The notes under the pieces were generated by a model that worked only from the letters and a program-made list of their open reading frames with translations, ran no database searches and had not been told where the DNA came from. A DNA stretch of 36,843 nucleotides, taken from Paenibacillus sp. S150. Its GTDB lineage: Bacteria > Bacillota > Bacilli > Paenibacillales > Paenibacillaceae. Location of the stretch: positions 1 through 36,843 of the forward strand of contig NZ_JACBYI010000056.1 of the NCBI RefSeq assembly GCF_019352175.1. The letters run 5' to 3'. The position numbers were made by a program, and so were the translations under genes. This document shows, piece by piece, positions 16,699 to 24,521 of this stretch (the stretch's first letter is position 1; every line of letters starts with the position of its first letter).

Positions 16699-16780
16699 TC
16701 CTCATGCAGATGTGTCTTCTGCCTGCCTGGCGGCATATGTTAGGTAAGAAACACACCATAGGGCGAAGGAGGCATACCAC

Positions 16781-17929
16781 ATGCATATCTGTATGATCGC
16801 ACCGGAGCAGTTTCCGTTGCCGGGAAACGGTTCTGTAGAAATCTGCATCTGGGCGATTGCCAGAAGGCTGGCCCACCGGCATAAGGTGACTATAGTGAGC
16901 AGAAAGGCTCCCGGCTTCCCTGAAACCGATGAATTGGAACAGGTTCGCATCGTCAGGCTGGCCTCAGGCACACCTGCACGTTACCTTGCTTCAGTTCTGG
17001 ACTACCTCGAAGCAGAGCACTTTGATGCCATACAGGTCGATAACCGGCCGCTGCTGATGGCCGCCGTCAAGCGGCGGCATCCCCGCACACCTGTGCTGCT
17101 GTTCCTCCATTCCTTGACCTTCGTTCCGGCGGAATCCCGAATTGCCCGCAGCCTGGCCCGGGCCGATCTCATCGCTGTCAACAGCCGCTCCCTGCAGCTA
17201 AGGCTGGCCCGCCGTTTTCCCGGTCTGGGCGGAAGACTCCGTGTTGTTCCGCTTGGCGCCGACTTGACCCGGTTCTCTCCGGCAGAGCTCCCGGAGAAGC
17301 GGCAAGCGCTTAAGCTCTACCGGCTGTCTCCCATATTCACCGTGCTGTTCGTCGGCAGGATCATTCCCCGCAAAGGAGTGCCGGTACTAATTAAGGCCAT
17401 GTGCCTGCTTAATAAGCATCTGCCGGCACAGCTCATTATCGCCGGGCAGGGCAAGCCGCCGTATATCCGGCAGCTTAAGGCAATGGCCCGGCGGCTCGGA
17501 GTCCGGGCCGCTTTTACCGGCAAGATCGCCCATGAAGATATTCACGGCCTGTATCAGGCCGCCGATGTCTTCGTCTGTCCGTCCCAGCGGCACGAGTCCT
17601 TCGGACTCGTCAACGTGGAGGCCATTGCCTCCGGCCTGCCGGTCATTGCCTCCAACAATGGCGGCATCCGTGAGATCATTGCATCCGGCCACAACGGGTA
17701 TTTGGTGGACCGTTACCGTGAAGCGGCCCCCTTCGCCAAGCAGCTGCTGCAGTTGGGCCGACAGCCGCAGCTGGCGGCCCAGATCGGACTGCAGGGACGA
17801 AATGATGCACTGAAGACTTTCGGGTGGCAGCACACGGCGGCGGCTCTGGAGGAGCTATACCGTTTTCTTGTTCCTGATTTAACAAATGAAGTGACGCCTT
17901 ACGCTTCTCTGCCATGCGACAATGTGTAG
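16781..17929 (+). CDS. CotSA-like GT4 family glycosyltransferase
   Basis: A 382-residue retaining glycosyltransferase of the GT-B fold. The N-terminal domain begins MHICMIAPEQFPLPGNGS, like the spore coat protein CotSA of Bacillus. The C-terminal domain shows VLFVGRIIPRKGVPVLIKA and the GT4 EX7E motif in SFGLVNVEAIASGLPVIAS with NGGIREII. The closing KTFGWQHTA also recalls CotSA. The donor is probably a nucleotide sugar; the acceptor is unknown. GAAGGAGG precedes the ATG. The gene follows a secreted coiled-coil protein, and a role in decorating the spore or cell surface is inferred from the similarity only. Confidence 0.85.
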   Translation: MHICMIAPEQFPLPGNGSVEICIWAIARRLAHRHKVTIVSRKAPGFPETDELEQVRIVRLASGTPARYLASVLDYLEAEHFDAIQVDNRPLLMAAVKRRHPRTPVLLFLHSLTFVPAESRIARSLARADLIAVNSRSLQLRLARRFPGLGGRLRVVPLGADLTRFSPAELPEKRQALKLYRLSPIFTVLFVGRIIPRKGVPVLIKAMCLLNKHLPAQLIIAGQGKPPYIRQLKAMARRLGVRAAFTGKIAHEDIHGLYQAADVFVCPSQRHESFGLVNVEAIASGLPVIASNNGGIREIIASGHNGYLVDRYREAAPFAKQLLQLGRQPQLAAQIGLQGRNDALKTFGWQHTAAALEELYRFLVPDLTNEVTPYASLPCDNV

Positions 17930-17993
17930 CATTGAATTTGTGATTTTATTCGCAGGATACAGCCAAAGTTAATATTATACTCAGATTGTAAGC

Positions 17994-18082
17994 GTTGCCA
18001 TTAAGCTCATGCATCATCGGAAAAAGGCCACCCAGACCTTGGCAACCCCCTACAACACACTATTCGCTGTAGAAAGGGTGCA
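17994..18082 (+). promoter_or_regulatory. Possible structured leader of the PII gene
   Basis: The 158 bases before the PII start contain a 7-bp stem GTTGCCA (17994-18000)/TGGCAAC (18040-18046) and a second stem CTACA (18050-18054)/TGTAG (18068-18072). The C-run before the second stem can pair with the GGG of the ribosome binding site (AAAGGGTG), which would hide it. I do not recognise a known riboswitch class. Confidence 0.35.
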
Positions 18083-18087
18083 TCATT

Positions 18088-18414
18088 ATGTTACTGATCA
18101 AAGCTATAGTCAGACCCGAGAAAGCGGATGAAGTCATGGCTGAGCTGCTGCTTGCCGGATTTCCCTCCATCAGCAAGATGGATGTGCTTGGCCGCGGGAA
18201 ACAAAAAGGAATACAGGTCGGAAATAACCACTACGATCAAATTTCCAAGAAGATGCTGATGATGGTCATTAATGATGACGAGAAGGATGAGGTAATCAGT
18301 GCTATACTCAGAACGGCAAGAACCGGTGAGCAAGGTTCCTTCGGCGACGGCAAGATATTTGTACTGCCTGTCCAGGAAGCCTACACAATCAGCAACGGTA
18401 AAAGCCAGCTGTAA
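18088..18414 (+). CDS. PII-family nitrogen regulatory protein, NifI1-like
   Basis: A 108-residue trimeric signal protein of the PII family, which binds ATP/ADP and 2-oxoglutarate and reports nitrogen status. The start MLLIKAIVRPEKADEVM, the GRGKQKGIQV entry to the T-loop and the C-terminal TARTGEQGSFGDGKIFV with PVQEAYTI are closer to the nitrogenase regulator NifI1 than to GlnB/GlnK. NifI1 normally sits beside nifI2 and nifH-nifD in archaea and clostridia; none of these genes is here, nor amtB. A good AAAGGGTG precedes the ATG. It may act on another target, or on nitrogen-fixation genes encoded elsewhere. Confidence 0.85.
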   Translation: MLLIKAIVRPEKADEVMAELLLAGFPSISKMDVLGRGKQKGIQVGNNHYDQISKKMLMMVINDDEKDEVISAILRTARTGEQGSFGDGKIFVLPVQEAYTISNGKSQL

Positions 18415-18456
18415 GCCCCGTACCCTATTTGTCCCCTGGATGATAAGCACATATTA

Positions 18457-18524
18457 AAAGAGGCAGCGGGCGGCATCCCGGATTCAGAGTTTCTGATCCA
18501 AACGCTGCCGCATGCTGCCTCTTT
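18457..18524. terminator. Bidirectional terminator between convergent genes
   Basis: A long hairpin with outer arms AAAGAGGCAGC (18457-18467) and GCTGCCTCTTT (18514-18524) and inner arms GGATTCAGA/TCTGATCC. It lies between the PII gene and the convergent DUF445 gene and can serve both. Confidence 0.8.
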
Positions 18525-18545
18525 GTAATCTCACGCCTGTTATGT

Positions 18546-19787
18546 TCAAAACATTTGTATCACGGTAAGCACCAGCCCCACGACAAAACCGCAGACCGCG
18601 CCGTTGACCCGAATCCATTGCAGATCCTTGCCTATCTTATCCTCCAGCATGTTCACCAGACTGGCGTCATCCATCTGATCCAGGTTCTCTTTGACCAGAA
18701 GCCCCAGCCGGTAATGATTGGCTTCTACGAAGGTGATCAAAGAGGCGCGTATCCGTTCCTCCCAGCCCTGAATCCATTGCTGCTCCTTACTGATACGGCG
18801 GGCCAGCATGGCATACAGGCCGAACAGCCTGCGTCCTCCCGAAGTCCGTTCCTCTTCCAGTACGGCAACCGCTTTACCGCGTAATTGCTCAAGCTGCTCC
18901 TGCAGGAAGGCCATGGCGGCTTCACTCTGCAGCCCCTCCAACGCCCAGTCCTTAATCGCGGCGATCCGCACCTCGTCATTCACCAGCTGAAAGATGGCGA
19001 CACGGATTTCCCGGATAATCTGCTCACGGTAGGGACTGTCCTCTTCACGGAAATCGCGGATGCCGGATTGCACCATACCCTGCAGCATTTCTCCCAGCAT
19101 TTCAGCGTCCACAAATCCGACAAAAGCCTGAAAAGCCATGCCCTTCAGCCCGCCAAGCTTCACCTCTGCCAGCTTCTCACTGGCAATCTTGCCCAGCATG
19201 GCCCGGGTCTCGGGACGGGCAGTCCAGCCGGAGATTCCTTCCAGTGCGTAATCCAGGGCAGCAACATCCTTCCCGTCATTCATAAGCTTGGTGACGATGG
19301 TATCTACAGCCGTTCCAAGCTTGGCTTCACGGACATAGCCGGACACCGCGGACTGAATGTAAGGAACTGCCTGCTCCAACGGCAGCTTCTGCACGAAGCT
19401 GCCGAGCTGCTCCAGTATTTCGTTCCTCGCTTTCCTCCGGGCAAACAGGCGGGTCAGAAATGTGCCGCCAAGCGAGACGATGCGGATTTTGCTGAGCTTG
19501 TTCTCGATGCTTGCCTTGTTCAGCAGCTCATTCTCCATCGCGGAGATCAGGGACTGAATAATTTTGTCCCGGTTCTTCAGCAGCAGAGAGGTGTGCGGAA
19601 TCGGCAGGCCGAGCGGATGGCGGAACAGTGCGGTAACAGCAAACCAGTCGGCAATCCCCCCTACCAGTCCGGCCTCGAAGCCGCCCCTCAGCAGGACAAA
19701 CGCCCAATGCTCCGGCAAAAACAGTGTAATCAGAAAGCCGCAGGCCATAATGGCCAGCGAAATAGTAGCTAAATTTCTGGACTTCAT
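18546..19787 (-). CDS. DUF445 family membrane protein
   Basis: A 413-residue protein with membrane helices at both ends (residues 8-45 and about 393-412) and a long helical central region. The N-terminal GLVGGIADWFAVTALFRHPLGLPIPHT is the family signature seen in YjiN and other DUF445 members, and the closing NGAVCGFVVGLVLTV matches the family's end. Function of the family is not established; membrane association with a helical cytoplasmic or extracytoplasmic body is clear. AAGGGGG precedes the ATG. It is transcribed alone, divergent from the HAD phosphatase and convergent with the PII gene. Confidence 0.9.
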   Translation of the reverse strand: MKSRNLATISLAIMACGFLITLFLPEHWAFVLLRGGFEAGLVGGIADWFAVTALFRHPLGLPIPHTSLLLKNRDKIIQSLISAMENELLNKASIENKLSKIRIVSLGGTFLTRLFARRKARNEILEQLGSFVQKLPLEQAVPYIQSAVSGYVREAKLGTAVDTIVTKLMNDGKDVAALDYALEGISGWTARPETRAMLGKIASEKLAEVKLGGLKGMAFQAFVGFVDAEMLGEMLQGMVQSGIRDFREEDSPYREQIIREIRVAIFQLVNDEVRIAAIKDWALEGLQSEAAMAFLQEQLEQLRGKAVAVLEEERTSGGRRLFGLYAMLARRISKEQQWIQGWEERIRASLITFVEANHYRLGLLVKENLDQMDDASLVNMLEDKIGKDLQWIRVNGAVCGFVVGLVLTVIQMF

Positions 19788-20114
19788 CCGTAGTTCCCCC
19801 TTGCTTATTCACCTGAAGCTTATGCTTTGATATGTTTTGGCTTCAGACCGCTGCTTCCCGCAGGCAAAATACCGCCACACACGTTCGGTTCTGTGAGCTG
19901 GCGGATGTGCCGGCCGTTTGGCAAGCAGGTCTGCCTTTCATTGTACCACGACAGAACTCTTTTCTGAAAATTCACCTCATTTATGCAAGCAGCGGAAGCA
20001 CTGCACACTTCATGAAAATATTTTTTATTTTCAGAGAATTAATGATAAGATACAAACAAAGTTTTCACTGCCCTTGAAGGGGACAACTTCCTGTCAGAGA
20101 AGGAGAATGCCAAC

Positions 20115-20978
20115 ATGCTGATTGCACTGGATATGGATGGAACACTGCTGAATGAGGAAGGCATGATCAGCCCGGAAAACCGCGAGGCAATTGTGCACGC
20201 CCAAAGCCTGGGCCACATTGTCATCATCGCCACCGGACGCTCGTATATGGATGCTGAACGGCAGCTGCGGCTGGCCGATCTGGAATGTCCTGTTGTCAGT
20301 CTGAACGGAGCGGTAGTCACGCTGCCCGACCGGACACTGGCGGCAAGCAAGCCGCTGAACAAGGAGGATATCATTCCGGCATTGCGCTGGATGAATGAAA
20401 TTCCAGAGCTTTATTATGAGGTATATACAGAAGGTAACGTATATGCGGAGCTGGACAAGCGGGTGCGGCTGGAGAAGCTGGCGGCGCTGGAGGATGGGGA
20501 TGTGCCGGAAGAACTAAGCTGGCTGCTGAAGGCTATGATCGCCAAACAGTTTCAGCAGGCTTCGGTGACCTATGTAGAGAGCATGGAGGAGATCTGGAGC
20601 AAAGAGGAACAGGTGATCTATAAAACACTGGCCTTCTCGCTGAACCGTGAGCTGTTGAAGGAAGCCTCCACGCGGTTCGCGGCGATTCCCGGCCTGATTA
20701 TTACCGCATCGCATGTGAACAATATTGAAATTAACCATAAGGATGCGAACAAAGGCGCGGGTGTGGGCATGCTGGCGGCGCATTACGGCATCCCTGCGGA
20801 ACAGGTGGCGGTGATGGGGGACAGCTACAACGATCTGCCCATGTTCGAGATGGCTGGCTACCGAATTGCCATGGAGAACGCCGCACCGATTCTAAAAGAA
20901 ACGGCCGACTTTGTTACGCGGAGTCATGCGGAGAATGGTGTAGCCGAGGGATTGCGTCATCTTATGGAGAAGAATTGA
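20115..20978 (+). CDS. Cof-type HAD-IIB phosphatase
   Basis: A 287-residue haloacid-dehalogenase hydrolase. Motif I is LDMDGTLLN (Asp nucleophile at residue 5 with Asp7), motif II IIATGRS, motif III the Lys in NHKDANKGAG, and motif IV VMGDSYNDLPMF. The C2-type cap lies between about residues 85 and 195. Family members dephosphorylate sugar phosphates, flavin or pyridoxal phosphates; the substrate cannot be told from sequence. AAGGAGA lies before the ATG. It is a single gene. Confidence 0.92.
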   Translation: MLIALDMDGTLLNEEGMISPENREAIVHAQSLGHIVIIATGRSYMDAERQLRLADLECPVVSLNGAVVTLPDRTLAASKPLNKEDIIPALRWMNEIPELYYEVYTEGNVYAELDKRVRLEKLAALEDGDVPEELSWLLKAMIAKQFQQASVTYVESMEEIWSKEEQVIYKTLAFSLNRELLKEASTRFAAIPGLIITASHVNNIEINHKDANKGAGVGMLAAHYGIPAEQVAVMGDSYNDLPMFEMAGYRIAMENAAPILKETADFVTRSHAENGVAEGLRHLMEKN

Positions 20979-21002
20979 TTCCGAAGGACAGTGAGATGAT
21001 TC

Positions 21003-21122
21003 CTAGCGCCGGCCTGCTCCTGATCTGGCAATACAATAGATTGCTCCTATATTCACTGCCAGCAAAATTAAAAGGATCAACCGTTGCGCCTCGGTCAGTG
21101 CAGTAAGAATTGGAATAAACAC
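21003..21122 (-). CDS. 39-aa single-pass membrane microprotein
   Basis: A short gene with a GTG start and a perfect AAGGAGG seven bases upstream. The product begins MFIPILTALTEAQRLILL and contains one strongly hydrophobic helix (about residues 14-32) followed by an Arg-rich tail ending GAGRR, so it should sit in the membrane with the C-terminus inside. It begins 40 bp after the stop of the Spo0E-like gene on the same strand without a terminator in between, so they are probably one transcript. No known family recognised. Confidence 0.6.
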   Translation of the reverse strand: MFIPILTALTEAQRLILLILLAVNIGAIYCIARSGAGRR

Positions 21123-21162
21123 AAGCTTCCTCCTTATCCAAAAATTAATGAATTCCACCCAA

Positions 21163-21330
21163 TCAGCAGACAGTTTTTTGGGAGCTGTACTGGTTAAGCA
21201 GATGGTCCAAAGCTACAGATTGCTCGATAACTTTGGGGTGTGTCAGGAAACCGTACTTTTTTTGTGTCTGATACAGCTGCTCCCTGGCGCTTTCCACCTG
21301 AAGCAATGTCATATTTTCATTGTTCTGCAT
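21163..21330 (-). CDS. Spo0E-family aspartyl-phosphate phosphatase
   Basis: A 55-residue two-helix protein. The pattern VESAREQLYQTQKKYG, then THPKVIEQSVALDHLL, matches Spo0E-type phosphatases, which remove phosphate from Spo0A~P and delay sporulation. The family's SQELD motif is SVALD here (38-42): Ser and the key Asp42 are kept, the Gln is changed to Val. I chose the ATG at 21330 because GGAGG lies nine bases upstream; the longer frame has no ribosome binding site. The substitution may change target or activity. It is followed by a membrane microprotein. Confidence 0.85.
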   Translation of the reverse strand: MQNNENMTLLQVESAREQLYQTQKKYGFLTHPKVIEQSVALDHLLNQYSSQKTVC

Positions 21331-21567
21331 AGATCTACCTCCTTCGTGTAATATTTTAGTACAAGCTGTCAAAAACCGGAATCCGCGATAAACCGTTTGT
21401 AATAAAGAAAACAATCTCCTTATCTATCTGCAGATGATAGAAGCTATCACGAAGTCCCTCAAATGAGTAAAAAATTAGAATAATATTCCTTTTGTTACAA
21501 TGCAAAATATAACAGCGGACAATATCCCATGCAAGGGTTGAAATGTGAATATTCGGAAACTCGTCTC

Positions 21568-21623
21568 CGAAAAAAACAAAAATGGGGGTGTCCCAGAGCC
21601 ATTTCATGGCTTGGGACACCCCC
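21568..21623 (-). terminator. Strong terminator of the AraC response regulator gene
   Basis: GGGGGTGTCCC (21584-21594) pairs with GGGACACCCCC (21613-21623), plus inner GCCA/TGGC, followed on the minus strand by ATTTTTGTTTTTTT. It lies six bases past the stop codon. Confidence 0.9.
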
Positions 21624-21628
21624 TGTAA

Positions 21629-22933
21629 TTAAGCGCGGCGGCGCACTTTTTTGCGGTAGTCATGCGGGGCCACCGCATAGATTTTGCGGAAAAGGCGGGC
21701 AAAATACGAGAAATTGCTGTAGCCCAGCCCGTCGGCGATTTGGCTGATGCTCTTGTCTGTGGTGATCAGCTGGTCGGCCGCTCTGCGCATGCGCTCCTGC
21801 AGAATATAATCGGTCAGCGCCATTCCCGTCTCCTTGCGGAACAGGCGGGACAGATAGGCCGGGTTCAAAAAAACGAGTGCGGCGAGCCGCTCTCGGGTCA
21901 GCTCTTCATGCAGCCTTTCGGCAATGTATGCCTTAATTTGATGCACGACTGAATTCCCCCTGTTCCGGACAACACCATACACGTCTGAGTGCCGGACCGC
22001 TTCCTCCAGTGTAATTACCCCTCCGGGCTGCTTCCCATTCCCGGCCTCAGCATGCAGCAGGGCATGATAGAGCTTCTTAATTCCGGCAATCTGTGTACTC
22101 CCGCCAATATAGCAGGACAGCTTGCAGTGAAAAGAGCGGTTGCAGACTTCTGCATACTGCGCACAGCTTTCCTCAATAACCTCCGGCCGTTCCTCTGCTT
22201 CACTGCCTAAATAGACAATCGTCAGGATATTGCCCCGCCGGTCACGGATGGCTTGGCCCTTACGTCCGTTCAGAATGATCTCACCGGCGGCGCTGTGCAG
22301 GGCAAGCTCCATAATTTCCTTGTCCCGCTGTGAGAGCGGCTTCTCCCACCCCTCCACGCTAATCAGGATCAGCCTGACATGCTCGAGCTGCCCATATTCC
22401 ATATCATAGACCGAAAGCATGCGTTCCAGGGTTGTCCTGTCCGGAAACATCCGCTGCTCCAGCAGATTCTGCCAGAACCGCTCTATGAACAAGGGCCTCT
22501 GCTTATTCCATCGCTCTTCGTATTTCCGGTAGAGCTTGTCGGCCTGATGGGCCTTGCGTTTCTCCTCCATCCGGCTGGCTGCCCGCAGCAGCGCCTTTTC
22601 CAGCTCTTCATGCCGCACCGGCTTCAGCAGATAATCGCCGCCGGAACGCACTGCTTTTGGCCCGTATAAGGGCTCCGCGTGGCGGGTCAGCATCACCGAT
22701 TCCGTCCCGCAGCCGTCCTGCCGCATCCACTCCATCAGCGCAAGCGCACCGCCTCCCGGTATTTCCATAGCACAGATCATAATATCAATCCGCTGCTCCC
22801 GCAGCATCTGGCGGGCCGCTACAGGATGATGGGCCCCGAATTCGGCCTCCACGCCGATCTGCCTCCAGCGCACACCGGCCAGCAGTCTTTTTACCGCACA
22901 GATATCATCGTCAACGATCAGCACACGTATCAA
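21629..22933 (-). CDS. YesN-type AraC response regulator with degenerate receiver
   Basis: A 434-residue transcription regulator. A receiver domain (1-120) keeps the acidic pocket (LIVDDD, residues 5-10), Thr83 and Lys104 (DYLLKPV), but the phospho-acceptor position in the strand-3 motif reads IMICAMEIPG, with Ala55 where Asp is expected. A central helical region follows, and the C-terminal 100 residues are a double helix-turn-helix AraC domain (LAALVFLNPAYLSRLFRKE, then ISQIADGLGYSNFSYFARLF). The start is a TTG with GAGGTGATC upstream. YesN-type regulators usually pair with a YesM sensor kinase and control sugar uptake operons; no kinase is adjacent. Loss of Asp suggests regulation by ligand, partner or level instead of phosphorylation. 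Confidence 0.9.
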   Translation of the reverse strand: MIRVLIVDDDICAVKRLLAGVRWRQIGVEAEFGAHHPVAARQMLREQRIDIMICAMEIPGGGALALMEWMRQDGCGTESVMLTRHAEPLYGPKAVRSGGDYLLKPVRHEELEKALLRAASRMEEKRKAHQADKLYRKYEERWNKQRPLFIERFWQNLLEQRMFPDRTTLERMLSVYDMEYGQLEHVRLILISVEGWEKPLSQRDKEIMELALHSAAGEIILNGRKGQAIRDRRGNILTIVYLGSEAEERPEVIEESCAQYAEVCNRSFHCKLSCYIGGSTQIAGIKKLYHALLHAEAGNGKQPGGVITLEEAVRHSDVYGVVRNRGNSVVHQIKAYIAERLHEELTRERLAALVFLNPAYLSRLFRKETGMALTDYILQERMRRAADQLITTDKSISQIADGLGYSNFSYFARLFRKIYAVAPHDYRKKVRRRA

Positions 22934-23100
22934 TCAGATCACCTCGCTTAAGGTTGCCTCCAGCTCCGCGCAAGCGAACGCTTTCATCCAGTTCCATTAT
23001 ATTTCCTGTACCGGATTTTGAACGACACAAAAGCGACCTGTTCTGTTACTATTGCGACTTTTTTAAACACTCTGGTGGCTTCTCCGGAGGACTTAAGCTT

Positions 23101-23128
23101 TTGAAAAAATTTAAACCGCTGCTAATAT
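23101..23128 (+). promoter_or_regulatory. Promoter of the Imm30-like gene
   Basis: TTGAAA (23101-23106) and TAATAT (23123-23128), 16 bp apart, 65 bp before the TTG start of the next gene. Confidence 0.5.
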
Positions 23129-23192
23129 ATTAATATGTACGATAAATTACGGGGCTGCAAAAGCAGCACTCCTGTATAGGGGGAATCACGCG

Positions 23193-23648
23193 TTGAATAT
23201 GTATCCTGGGATTGCCCAGTTATATCATAACCGCCTGCTGCGGACAGAGCTGGAATGCGAGGCCTTTGATCTGGCGCTGGAGGGGCTGGCCGGAGATACG
23301 GAGGATGTGGTTATCCATCAGATCTTCAAAGTGTTCGATGATGATACCGAGCAGGAGGAGGTCATGTTCGGTCTGGTTCATTTCGTGGAGAGCTACCAGA
23401 TGGAGATGTATCTGACCCAGCTGCTGGAATCACTTCCGGACATGCTGGACAATGCGCGCAACTGGGCAATTGTGCTGAACCAAAGAATTTTGGACGACGA
23501 CATCAGCCGGAAGGAGTATGGAGATATCGCCGCCGGAATGGCTCCGAGGATCAAGAAGTCGCTGGCGTTCCTGCTGGAGGAGATCCGGGAGGACAACCCC
23601 CGCTTATATGAACGCAAGGTAAATACTGTCCTTGCCAAATTGAAATAA
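23193..23648 (+). CDS. Imm30-family immunity-like protein
   Basis: A 151-residue acidic, mainly helical protein. The segment around FKVFDDDTEQEEVMFGLVHFVES is typical of the immunity protein 30 family, whose members protect against polymorphic-toxin nucleases or other secreted toxins in the same cluster. The TTG start has AGGGGGA well placed; an ATG two codons later is too far. No toxin, WXG100 or secretion gene is near, so this is an orphan: either it guards against toxins of neighbours or it has been put to other use. Assignment is from memory of the family. Confidence 0.65.
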   Translation: MNMYPGIAQLYHNRLLRTELECEAFDLALEGLAGDTEDVVIHQIFKVFDDDTEQEEVMFGLVHFVESYQMEMYLTQLLESLPDMLDNARNWAIVLNQRILDDDISRKEYGDIAAGMAPRIKKSLAFLLEEIREDNPRLYERKVNTVLAKLK

Positions 23649-23662
23649 ATCCAGCGGGTTGA

Positions 23663-24148
23663 TCATCTTAACCGGAACGTTTTTATGATTCTTGGGACAT
23701 CGCAGTTCACCATGCGCTTCAGCAGCCTGATCGGTCTGCCGTATCTTTTATAATCGTAGTCATTGCCTCTGGCATTGAGGAATTCCTCCGGAAGCTCTCC
23801 CGGAACTGCATAGCCGTAGATCCGCCCATTGCGCACAGCCAGCCGGGTGATCGGGGAATCATCGTAGCCTGCGGCAATCCACTGCTTCAAGGTCATCCGG
23901 TACACAAGCAGAGTGAGCACCGGTTCGTAAATCTTCCCTTTATATTTAAAAAGGAAACATACGCTGTACTCCGCAGCATTCCACCGCGTGCTTCTTCTAA
24001 CGGCTGTGTAGCACCTCCACCTGCGGGGAAGCCTGATGCTGAAGCCATACTTCGAGTTGCGGTAGAGCAGTGTTCCGGGCGGGCCTGCGTAGGGGCCGGA
24101 ACGGTTTCTTTGAGCTGCCGGTTTTCGGGGCCGGACGATAGGCTTCAT
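23663..24148 (-). CDS. Unrecognised basic 161-aa protein
   Basis: Protein of unknown function. Residues 1-25 are rich in Pro, Arg and Lys without a hydrophobic core, so it is not a classical secreted protein. Residues 28-135 contain a YRNSKYGFSIRLPRRW segment and mixed strands that resemble a PsbP-like or related small alpha/beta fold seen in Paenibacillus hypotheticals. I chose the ATG at 24148 because AAAGGTG lies eight bases upstream, rather than the GTG three codons before. It is convergent with the Imm30 gene with a 14-bp gap. Confidence 0.6.
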   Translation of the reverse strand: MKPIVRPRKPAAQRNRSGPYAGPPGTLLYRNSKYGFSIRLPRRWRCYTAVRRSTRWNAAEYSVCFLFKYKGKIYEPVLTLLVYRMTLKQWIAAGYDDSPITRLAVRNGRIYGYAVPGELPEEFLNARGNDYDYKRYGRPIRLLKRMVNCDVPRIIKTFRLR

Positions 24149-24258
24149 CACAATCACACCTTTGGAGTAATGGATTTCGGAGCATACGAATAATATTCAG
24201 CTTATTCATATGCCCATAGATGTGACACAGGCCGGGGCGAATAATGCTGAACACACAG

Positions 24259-24301
24259 CAAAACCGGACCCCTCCGCCATCCGGCGGAAAAGCTCCGGTT
24301 C
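24259..24301 (-). terminator. Terminator downstream of the secreted beta-helix gene
   Basis: Outer stem ACCGGA (24263-24268)/TCCGGT (24294-24299) and inner stem CCGCC (24274-24278)/GGCGG (24283-24287), followed on the minus strand by TTTTGC. It is 220 bp past the stop of the gene ending at 24522. The remaining sequence from 24302 to 24521 holds no gene that I can support. Confidence 0.5.
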
Positions 24302-24521
24302 CTGTCAGCCTGCCATTCCCTGTTTCCTTGGGGAGTAACTGCGTAATAATTCTTCAACCGCCGGACGAACCCGGGAGGAATTGCCGATCCCGGCCCGTTC
24401 GCCCGCCTCTCGGATACGGATATCCGGCGAAGGTTTAAGCAGAAAAGCTGCCTTTTCCATGCAGGCTGTTTGGATAGAGCGGCTTAACTTTCTCTTCTCC
24501 GGTCTCCATTTGCTCGTTTGC

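Noticed and set aside
17930..18087. SAM or glutamine riboswitch before the PII gene
   Set aside because: GGCAACC and paired stems recall SAM-type cores, but the conserved core of neither class is present.
21356..21619. 87-aa minus-strand ORF before the spo0E-like gene
   Set aside because: Its first residues are encoded by the terminator hairpin of the AraC regulator gene and it lacks a ribosome binding site; not supported.
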